From NCBI GenBank assembly GCA_012729935.1, contig JAAYBY010000074.1, forward strand, positions 1 through 12,779: a stretch of 12,779 nucleotides of DNA. The letters are read 5' to 3'. The notes under the pieces are model-generated. The model searched no databases. It saw only the letters and a program-made list of their open reading frames with translations, and was not told the origin of the DNA. Shown one piece after another: positions 1 to 5,110 of the stretch. The translations under genes were made by a program, and so were the position numbers. Every line of letters starts with the position of its first letter. Within the stretch, counting starts at the first letter, position 1. The DNA is from Clostridiaceae bacterium. GTDB lineage: Bacteria; Bacillota; Clostridia; Saccharofermentanales; UBA5734.

Positions 1-2
1 AT

Positions 3-524
3 GACATTTCGGATTCGCGCATCAAACCTGATCGGTTTATGGCCGTTATTGAGATTCCCAAGGGCGGCAAACAAAAATATGAGCTGGACAAGGCGACTGG
101 TATGCTGCGGTTGGATCGGATCCTTTACACATCGACGCATTATCCTGCGAATTACGGATTTATTCCGCGAACGCTGGCGGATGATGGTGACCCGCTTGAC
201 GTGCTGGTTCTTTGTTCTGAACAACTCCAGCCGATGTGCCTGGTTGAATGCTATCCAATCGGCGTTTTCTCCATGACAGATGATCAGGAACTTGACGAAA
301 AAATTATTGCGATTCCATTTGAAGATCCTCAAATGAATCAATGGCAGGATATCTATGATCTACCCAGACATATCTATTCCGAAATTATTCATTTCTTTTC
401 CGTTTACAAATCACTTGAACACAAAGAAACCAGTCTGCAGGAAGTTGAAGGAAGGAAGAAAGCTAAAAAAACACTCGAAAAATGTCTATGCCATTATCGG
501 ACTCATTTTCGAATCGTTGACTGA
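3..524 (+). CDS. ppa: Inorganic pyrophosphatase, family I (5'-truncated by window edge)
   Basis: Hydrolyses pyrophosphate to two phosphates in the cytoplasm, pulling forward biosynthetic reactions such as nucleic acid synthesis and aminoacylation. The reading frame is open from base 3, beginning with residues DISDSRIKPDRF, which match the N-terminal part of clostridial-type family I enzymes; only about five residues plus the start codon should lie upstream. An internal ATG at 39 falls inside the conserved core and is not the start. Visible family marks are IPKGGKQKYELD, the STHYPANYGFIPRT segment, and the metal-binding signature DDGDPLDVLVL with its three aspartates, then DEKIIAIPF. The C-terminal helix region (HFFSVYKSLEH) is complete. 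The length of about 175-180 residues is normal for the bacterial hexameric type. An 18-bp gap separates it from the next gene on the same strand, suggesting co-transcription. The family call is very secure. Confidence 0.95.
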   Translation, partial: DISDSRIKPDRFMAVIEIPKGGKQKYELDKATGMLRLDRILYTSTHYPANYGFIPRTLADDGDPLDVLVLCSEQLQPMCLVECYPIGVFSMTDDQELDEKIIAIPFEDPQMNQWQDIYDLPRHIYSEIIHFFSVYKSLEHKETSLQEVEGRKKAKKTLEKCLCHYRTHFRIVD

Positions 525-542
525 CAAGAAAGGACTGTGAGC

Positions 543-1250
543 ATGTTTAACTGGATAACCAACCTCAGCCCGGATATTGTCTGGTTCGGTAAAATATTTA
601 TCAGATTACTGCTGGCCTTGATTCTGGGCGGTCTGGTCGGATATGAACGTGAACAGGCCAATCGCCCGGCCGGTTTTCGGACACACATACTGGTCAGCCT
701 GGGATCCGCGCTGGTTATGGTGATGGCTGAATACATGACGCGTTATTATCATACACTCGATATTGATCCGACGCGGCTGGGTGCACAAGTGATCACCGGT
801 ATTGGATTTCTCGGTGCAGGTACAATCATCAGAAACGGCAGCAGTGTGCGCGGGCTGACAACAGCAGCCAGTATTTGGATGGTCAGCTGCATCGGTCTTG
901 CTGCTGGTACCGGCTTTTATTTTGGGGCGTTACTGGCGACTGCATTTACCTTTTTGACACTTATTTCGCTGAAACAGATAGAAAGGCGACTGGCCAAAGA
1001 AAAAGGGAGCATGACCCTGACAGTCATGCTCACGCATTACAATAATGATGTAGGGCAGGTGCTCGAACAAATCAGCATTCGGTCATTGCAGGTGCATCAC
1101 GTTGAAATACAACCGGATGATCCAGAGGATACAACATCAACGCGGATCAGGCTGCAAATAGGATTGAATCAATTGGATCCGGATAAGCGTGCCTCTTTGA
1201 TGCATGCCATCGAACAGCTGGACACGGTTGTTTCAGCCGCGTTGCAGTGA
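543..1250 (+). CDS. MgtC/SapB family membrane protein
   Basis: Predicted inner-membrane protein of the MgtC/SapB family, linked in other bacteria to growth in low magnesium and to modulation of membrane ATPases; the biochemical role in this organism is unknown. The 235-residue protein has about five hydrophobic segments in residues 1-145. It carries the family motifs GYEREQANRPAGFRTH (33-48), GIGFLGAGTI (86-95) and VRGLTTAASIW (102-112). A soluble C-terminal tail of about 85 residues (roughly 150-235) resembles the ACT-like domain of longer MgtC proteins. I chose the ATG at 543 because GAAAGGA (528-534) sits 8 bases before it; an in-frame GTG at 537 would be only 2 bases from that site. It follows ppa by 18 bp, so the two probably share a transcript, although the functional link is not obvious. 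It ends in a predicted terminator. Confidence 0.9.
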   Translation: MFNWITNLSPDIVWFGKIFIRLLLALILGGLVGYEREQANRPAGFRTHILVSLGSALVMVMAEYMTRYYHTLDIDPTRLGAQVITGIGFLGAGTIIRNGSSVRGLTTAASIWMVSCIGLAAGTGFYFGALLATAFTFLTLISLKQIERRLAKEKGSMTLTVMLTHYNNDVGQVLEQISIRSLQVHHVEIQPDDPEDTTSTRIRLQIGLNQLDPDKRASLMHAIEQLDTVVSAALQ

Positions 1251-1291
1251 CTGGCCGGCATAAGGTTATCAGTCATCCAGCAACCTTTTTT
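1241..1291 (+). terminator. Intrinsic terminator of the ppa-mgtC unit, inside the opposing gene
   Basis: Two stacked inverted arms, GTTGC (1241-1245) with GCAAC (1280-1284) and TGACTG (1248-1253) with CAGTCA (1270-1275), separated by small internal loops, are followed by six T residues (1286-1291). An alternative pairing uses CTGG with CCAG. The hairpin includes the MgtC stop codon and reaches into the last codons of the convergent DUF438 gene. No T-run serves the minus strand. Confidence 0.6.
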
Positions 1292-2489
1292 CGCCTTCGA
1301 TCAATTGAATCGGCGCGATATCCTGTGTGACTTCAACGGTACCAAGATAATCACCCTGCTCCGAACGAACGGCGAAATAGCGAATCAAAGCAAACCGTTC
1401 ACCCATTCGAATCCAGAAATCAGCATGATCACGTTTGCCTGTCTTGAAGTCGGTTACGATTTTTTCAACGATACCCACACTGGCCGGCGGATGGCAATGA
1501 ACAACCTTTCGGCCGATGATTGCCTGTGTCCTTGCAAAAATCCGTTCTTGACCCTGTGAAAAGTAGCGGACAGTATCCTCAGCATCAACAAACGTTATAT
1601 CAAAGGGAAGTGCATTCAACATGCCTGTCAGCTCATCCACTTTGAATGCGCCGGATGGAAGCTGGACCCGTCCGGATTCGAATGGTTCGTGCCGACCTGT
1701 CTCCACGACGGGTTGTGTGCTTTTTGAGGATCCGGCTCCTGCCGGCCAGATCGGAATGCTGGAATGATTTATGAGACAAAATCCGATTTCGGCACTTTCA
1801 GCTGCGATGACCGCCCAGTCGTCGTTTTTGAGTTTTTCTAAAGCCATCGGGAAAAGTATTTTCTCTTCCTTGAATATCATTTCCTGAACTTTTTCACGCA
1901 GCGGCTCGAAAATATGAGCAATTGACTGGCGGGATACAGTCGTCTGTTCCTGATTAGCAAGCGCGTGTCTCAGTTGTTTGATTAAGGCCCGTATCTCATC
2001 ATCCACACCCCACATAACCTTGGGCGGTGCTGTTACACCGTATCGTTCCAGATAGGGAAACAGCAGGTTTTCCTTGCGGCTGTAATGCTTATCGATTTCC
2101 CAGAGTTTTTCGACAGCTGCATTCAGTTCGTCTTTGTTGTCGGTTTCGAATGCTGAAGTCAGAAGCTTATCGATATGGTCGTTTTCCTGATGAAAGACGT
2201 GAATGGGATGTCCTGGAATGTCTATAGGATTTTGCTGCTGATGAATTTCAGCGATTGAACCTTTAAAAACGGAGGCGTGAACATCACAGAGTTTCTGGAT
2301 GTCCATGACGGGTAATCCATCTGCAACAAGCTCCTGCTCAAGCTGCGAAATTTCAGTGGCCGAAACATTCTCGAAGTGCTCTGCAAATTCCTGACGAACA
2401 GATTCAACTGAAGCACCATCGTGTAGTTTTTGAATCAGGCTTTTTAATTGTTCTCGACGAAGACGGCTGTTATCAATTAATTCACTCAT
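1269..2489 (-). CDS. DUF438 - hemerythrin-like - PAS domain protein
   Basis: Likely cytoplasmic oxygen, nitric oxide or redox sensor or stress protein; no enzymatic output domain is present. Domains in order over 406 residues: an N-terminal DUF438 region (about 10-82, ending in the LPVMDIQKLCDVHASVFKGS signature), a hemerythrin-type four-helix region (about 90-220), and a C-terminal PAS domain (about 286-396). Candidate di-iron ligands are H94, H97, H100, H135, E140 and the carboxylates in FKEEKILFP (207-214). The PAS domain holds an HCHPP motif (331-335) that could contact a cofactor. There is no transmembrane segment, kinase, GGDEF or DNA-binding domain, so it may act through a partner. The start is fixed by AGGAGG about 7 bases upstream. 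It lies 90 bp downstream of an FNR-like regulator on the same strand, with a Crp/Fnr box and promoter in the gap, so it is probably that regulator's target. The family assignment is firm; the ligand sensed is inference. Confidence 0.88.
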   Translation of the reverse strand: MSELIDNSRLRREQLKSLIQKLHDGASVESVRQEFAEHFENVSATEISQLEQELVADGLPVMDIQKLCDVHASVFKGSIAEIHQQQNPIDIPGHPIHVFHQENDHIDKLLTSAFETDNKDELNAAVEKLWEIDKHYSRKENLLFPYLERYGVTAPPKVMWGVDDEIRALIKQLRHALANQEQTTVSRQSIAHIFEPLREKVQEMIFKEEKILFPMALEKLKNDDWAVIAAESAEIGFCLINHSSIPIWPAGAGSSKSTQPVVETGRHEPFESGRVQLPSGAFKVDELTGMLNALPFDITFVDAEDTVRYFSQGQERIFARTQAIIGRKVVHCHPPASVGIVEKIVTDFKTGKRDHADFWIRMGERFALIRYFAVRSEQGDYLGTVEVTQDIAPIQLIEGEKRLLDD

Positions 2490-2530
2490 TGGTATATCCT
2501 CCTGGTCAGTTATCGTTAATGGTTAACCGG

Positions 2531-2539
2531 ATGATAACA
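2531..2539 (-). promoter_or_regulatory. Extended -10 promoter of the DUF438-hemerythrin gene
   Basis: On the minus strand TGTTATCAT reads as an extended -10 element: TG at 2539-2538, then TATCAT at 2536-2531, one mismatch to TATAAT. It predicts a start site near 2524 and a 5' leader of about 35 nt carrying AGGAGG. No good -35 hexamer lies at the matching distance, as is typical of promoters needing an activator. TTGACG at 2549-2544 is too close to serve this -10. Confidence 0.55.
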
Positions 2540-2557
2540 TGCCCGTCAAAGCAATTC

Positions 2558-2573
2558 TGTGACTGAAATCAAT
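2558..2573 (-). promoter_or_regulatory. Crp/Fnr-family operator (TGTGA-N6-TCAAT) at -41.5
   Basis: The plus strand reads TGTGACTGAAATCAAT. One half is a CRP-type TGTGA; the other, read on the minus strand, is ATTGA as in FNR sites. The TGA-N6-TCA core is intact. Its centre lies between 2565 and 2566, which is -41.5 from the start site predicted by the TATCAT element, the standard class II activator position. It sits just after the stop codon of the Crp/Fnr gene and upstream of the DUF438 gene. The box and spacing are read directly; that the adjacent regulator binds it is inference. Confidence 0.6.
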
Positions 2574-2579
2574 TTTCCG

Positions 2580-3284
2580 TTAAATGACAGGCTTGAGGTT
2601 TTCAATATTCGGTATCAAAATATGCTTTGTACCGATAAGCTTGATCGATCCATCAGATTCCAGCTGTTTCAATTTTCGCGATACGGTCTCACGTGCGATG
2701 CCAAGGTAATTGGCCATGCCTTCCCGGCTGAGTGGCAGGCGAACAAGATAACCGTCCTTGTGTTTACCGCCGTATTTTGCCACCAGTTCAATCAGAAACG
2801 CCTGGATGCGCGCATCGATATCCTGAAGGCTGATGAGCTGTTCCAGGCCTGCGAGACGCTGACTCAACGCGGTAATGATCTGTAAGGCAATTTCCGGGTG
2901 CTTTTTCAATAAATCCTGAAAATCAGAACGATAAAGACGGCAAATGTTGAGAGGCGTCAGCGCTTCAACCGAGTAATCTGAGTGAGCATCATTAAATAGG
3001 CCTTGTTCGCCAAAGAAATCCCCTTCGGAAAACAGATAAAGGATCTGTTCCTTACCATCAAAGGTATAGCGGTATGCCTTCGCTTCGCCTGAGTTAATGA
3101 TTATCAGATTGTCAGCTTTTTCTTCAGATCTCAGTATCAGTGTGCCTTTGGGATGTTGCTCGTGGATAATCCGCTTGGCAAGCTGTTCCAGATCATCTTT
3201 TTTTAGATCTGAAAAAACAGGAATGCGTTTCATGCACAACTTGTGAAGGCAAAGCGTACAATCATGTGAACAGTTTTGAGCCAT
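2580..3284 (-). CDS. FNR-like Crp-family transcriptional regulator with N-terminal cysteine cluster
   Basis: DNA-binding regulator of 234 residues, probably responding to oxygen, nitric oxide or redox through an iron-sulfur cluster. An N-terminal cysteine group C5-X3-C9-X2-C12-X4-C17 resembles the C-X3-C-X2-C-X5-C pattern of Escherichia coli FNR. C115, in the segment ALTPLNICRLY, falls where FNR has its fourth ligand, Cys122. Residues about 22-140 form the cyclic-nucleotide-binding-like beta barrel (GDFFGEQGLF at 88-97), about 142-165 the dimer helix, and about 183-225 the winged helix. The recognition helix RETVSR (198-203) joins the CRP-type Arg-Glu...Arg with the FNR-type Ser. The start ATG is preceded by GAGGTGA. 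It lies upstream of the DUF438-hemerythrin gene and has its own extended -10 promoter. The Crp/Fnr family is certain; cluster binding is inferred from cysteine spacing. Confidence 0.92.
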   Translation of the reverse strand: MAQNCSHDCTLCLHKLCMKRIPVFSDLKKDDLEQLAKRIIHEQHPKGTLILRSEEKADNLIIINSGEAKAYRYTFDGKEQILYLFSEGDFFGEQGLFNDAHSDYSVEALTPLNICRLYRSDFQDLLKKHPEIALQIITALSQRLAGLEQLISLQDIDARIQAFLIELVAKYGGKHKDGYLVRLPLSREGMANYLGIARETVSRKLKQLESDGSIKLIGTKHILIPNIENLKPVI

Positions 3285-3301
3285 GAAATCACCTCAACCT
3301 G

Positions 3302-3310
3302 ATTATAACA
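3302..3310 (-). promoter_or_regulatory. Extended -10 promoter of the FNR-like gene
   Basis: The minus strand reads TGTTATAAT (3310-3302), a perfect TATAAT with an upstream TG. The predicted start near 3295 leaves a leader of about 11 nt, so the GAGGTGA ribosome site (3295-3289) would lie at the very 5' end of the transcript. No recognisable -35 is present; that position falls in the permease terminator stem. Confidence 0.55.
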
Positions 3311-3321
3311 GATCGGTCATT

Positions 3322-3363
3322 TAGAAAGACACCCGGAGCAATGAAGTGCAATCCGGGTGTCTT
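3322..3363 (-). terminator. Intrinsic terminator downstream of the permease gene
   Basis: A 12-bp perfect stem pairs AAGACACCCGGA (3326-3337) with TCCGGGTGTCTT (3352-3363) around a 14-base loop. In the minus-strand transcript it lies 26 bases after the permease stop and is followed by a short, interrupted U-rich stretch (UCUAAA). It separates the permease transcript from the FNR-like gene, whose promoter begins immediately beyond it. Confidence 0.75.
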
Positions 3364-3389
3364 CGTGCGTATTCGGATCGTGGTTTTTG

Positions 3390-4775
3390 TCAGGACTTTT
3401 TCTCTACAAAGGGTTTCTCCTCGGGAAGAATTTGATTGAGGATGATACCGGTCAGAGCAGCAAGTGCCATCCCGGATATGCTGGTCAGTTGTGTGATCTG
3501 GAATACGGCACCACCGAGGCCGAGAACCAGCATGACAGCAGCGATGATGACATTACGTGTTTTACTGAAATCGACGCGGGCTTCATTCATGACGCGCAGT
3601 CCATTGGCTGCGATAAATCCGAACAGGATGATGCTGATACCACCCATAACCGGTGTCGGTATCGCGGAAATCAAATCCTTGACCGGTTTGATGAAAGCCA
3701 TCAGGAACGCGATTACAGCGGCACCGCCGGTCACATAGACGGAACCAACCCGGGTCAATCCGACGACGCCGGTGTTTTCACCATAGGTTGTGTTGGCAGG
3801 ACCGCCGATCATGCCGGCGACAAATGTTGCGAGACCATCGCCCAGCAGTGTGCGATCAAGGCCGGGATCCTGGAGAAAATCGCGTTTGCAGATTTGACCA
3901 AGAACGGTGTGATCACCGATATGTTCTGCAATCGTGACAAAGGCAAGCGGCAGCATGGCGAGGGCTGCTGAGAAATCAAGCGCATAAAAATCGAACGGTC
4001 CGCTGTCCTTAACCGCGTTACCGAACGGCAGCATGATTTTCGGGACTTCGAAAATTTTGCCGGCAGCGATATCCTTGCCAATGGCAATCAGATTGCCGAC
4101 AACCATGGTGTCACCGCCGCGGTTGAAAACCAGGTCGATGATGATGGCAGCCGCAAAACCGATTCCAATACCAGATATGATCGGAACGATCTTAAAGAAA
4201 CCTTTAGCATGAACAGCAATCAGGGCTGTCGCTAAAAGGGCAATCAGAGCGACAGCGATGCTTTGTGGATTCATATTGCCTTCGCTTGAAGGAATCAGAC
4301 CGGCCATATCAACCGCAGTTCCAGCCAGGCCAAGTCCGATAACGGCGATCATGGGGCCGACGACGATCGGCGGCAGCAGCTTTTTCAGCCACTCCTTACC
4401 GACAAATCGAATGATCAGTGCAACGATAACATACACAAGTCCGATACACATCAAGCCTGTTGCCGCTGCCGCGAAGTTCGCCTGTTCGGAGAAATTCGGA
4501 TCTGTTGCCGCCAGGCCAAGAGCTGCAGTGATTGCGGTGATATAGGCAAATGAACTGCCCAGATAGACGGGAACCTTTGCCTTTGTGCAGATAATGTAGA
4601 TCAGTGTGCCGATGCCTGAAGCCAGGAGAGAGGTGTTGACTGGCAGTCCTGTTAGTATGGGCACCAGGATGGTTGCACCAAACATTGCAAATACATGCTG
4701 AAAACTGAGTATGATGCCTTTTCCGATGCCGGGTTTCTCTCGGATGCCGATGAGCAGGTTTGACGGATCGTCCAT
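3390..4775 (-). CDS. uraA: Uracil/xanthine permease, NCS2 (nucleobase:cation symporter 2) family
   Basis: Proton-coupled nucleobase uptake protein of the cytoplasmic membrane; uracil is the likeliest substrate, xanthine an alternative. The 461-residue protein has the usual 12-14 hydrophobic segments. It opens with the UraA-like block FQHVFAMFGATILVP (25-39) and carries the substrate-site segments TIAEHIGDH (281-289) and NTTYGENTG (328-336). E284 and E333 correspond to E. coli UraA Glu241 and Glu290. At the place of UraA His245 there is D288, followed by H289. A complete AGGAGG ribosome site lies 7 bases before the ATG. The gene is monocistronic: promoter at 4941-4970, a structured leader ending in a terminator hairpin just ahead of the ribosome site, and a second terminator downstream. 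The leader suggests regulation by a pyrimidine or purine signal. The family is certain; the exact base transported is not. Confidence 0.9.
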   Translation of the reverse strand: MDDPSNLLIGIREKPGIGKGIILSFQHVFAMFGATILVPILTGLPVNTSLLASGIGTLIYIICTKAKVPVYLGSSFAYITAITAALGLAATDPNFSEQANFAAAATGLMCIGLVYVIVALIIRFVGKEWLKKLLPPIVVGPMIAVIGLGLAGTAVDMAGLIPSSEGNMNPQSIAVALIALLATALIAVHAKGFFKIVPIISGIGIGFAAAIIIDLVFNRGGDTMVVGNLIAIGKDIAAGKIFEVPKIMLPFGNAVKDSGPFDFYALDFSAALAMLPLAFVTIAEHIGDHTVLGQICKRDFLQDPGLDRTLLGDGLATFVAGMIGGPANTTYGENTGVVGLTRVGSVYVTGGAAVIAFLMAFIKPVKDLISAIPTPVMGGISIILFGFIAANGLRVMNEARVDFSKTRNVIIAAVMLVLGLGGAVFQITQLTSISGMALAALTGIILNQILPEEKPFVEKKS

Positions 4776-4934
4776 GTTGAAGCCTCCTTACATGATAAAA
4801 GCTTTCTGGATCCTAAGGTTCCAGAAAGCGTACAATCATCAGCATCCCTCTGATCCGCCGGTTCAACGACCGTTGCGCATCAGCTGTGATATAACAGACT
4901 TTCATGTCTCTCAGGATCAGATTAAAGCCTTATT
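4776..4934 (-). promoter_or_regulatory. Candidate transcription attenuator leader, possibly PyrR-type
   Basis: Predicted 159-nt leader of the permease mRNA. Three pairings can be traced on the minus strand. An anti-antiterminator pairs CTGATCC (4920-4914) with GGATCAG (4856-4850), enclosing small hairpins AGAC/GTCT, CTGT/ACAG and CAAC/GTTG. An antiterminator pairs CAGAGGG (4852-4846) with CTTTCTG (4828-4822), using two G-U pairs. The third is the terminator at 4801-4829. The antiterminator shares bases with both others, so the alternatives exclude each other. The stretch at 4918-4905 (GATCCTGAGAGACA) matches 9 of the 12 defined positions of the PyrR-binding consensus as I remember it (ARUCCNGNGAGGYU), with three mismatches. 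A PyrR site fits a uracil permease, but a riboswitch or other RNA-binding regulator is possible. Pairings are seen; the ligand is inference. Confidence 0.5.
4797..4829 (-). terminator. Attenuator terminator in the permease leader
   Basis: A 10-bp perfect inverted repeat, GCTTTCTGGA (4801-4810) with TCCAGAAAGC (4820-4829), extends by a further GG/CC pair across a T-T mismatch to a 3-base loop. On the minus strand it is followed by TTTTATC and lies before the permease ribosome site (AGGAGG, 4788-4783). A terminator between promoter and gene is the mark of transcription attenuation. Confidence 0.75.
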
Positions 4935-4940
4935 TCCCTT

Positions 4941-4970
4941 ACTTTACCATAAGTTGAATTTGTTTGACAA
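4941..4970 (-). promoter_or_regulatory. Promoter of the permease gene
   Basis: The minus strand has TTGTCA (4970-4965), an 18-base spacer and TAAAGT (4946-4941), the latter preceded by TGG to make an extended -10. The predicted start is near 4934. A/T-rich sequence (4981-4996) lies upstream and could act as an UP element. The promoter lies in the 335-bp divergent gap shared with the ABC exporter operon. Confidence 0.5.
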
Positions 4971-5010
4971 CTGCCTGTCTGAAATTTCTTAAAAAATGTC
5001 GCGTCCGCTT

Positions 5011-5044
5011 CAAGTCTGCCTGTTGAAACCGTGGATCAGACTTG
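5011..5044. repeat. 8-bp inverted repeat overlapping the exporter promoter, operator candidate
   Basis: CAAGTCTG (5011-5018) and CAGACTTG (5037-5044) are perfect inverted copies separated by 18 bases. The right arm overlaps the first three bases of the predicted -35 element (5042-5047). The half-site centres are 26 bp apart, somewhat more than two helical turns. There is no following T-run, so a dimeric repressor site is a better guess than a terminator. The binding protein is unknown. Confidence 0.4.
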
Positions 5045-5070
5045 CCAGCCTATATAATATGACGGATAAT
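5042..5070 (+). promoter_or_regulatory. Promoter of the ABC exporter operon
   Basis: TTGCCA (5042-5047), a 17-base spacer and GATAAT (5065-5070) each differ from consensus by one base, predicting a start near 5077. A perfect TATAAT at 5053-5058 lies inside the spacer but has no usable -35 at the right distance, so it is the weaker choice. Confidence 0.6.
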
Positions 5071-5110
5071 AAAACTAATTTGAACTGAAAGAAAGCCGGA
5101 GGAACGCTTT

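Noticed and set aside
1..276. Plus-strand ORF beginning at base 1
   Set aside because: It is a frame shadow of pyrophosphatase; the frame from base 3 encodes the conserved protein.
3357..3971. A 204-codon plus-strand ORF opposite the permease gene
   Set aside because: It lies wholly antisense to a highly conserved membrane protein, is polar and low in family character, and has no convincing ribosome site. It is a codon-bias shadow.
4846..4920. TPP riboswitch in the permease leader
   Set aside because: CTGAGA and TTGAACC both occur, which recalls the TPP aptamer, but the flanking conserved helices and their spacing are absent, and the gene is a nucleobase permease.
5023..5039. FNR-like box (TTGA...ATCA) upstream of the exporter
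   Set aside because: The half-sites are separated by nine bases instead of the six required between TTGA and TCAA.
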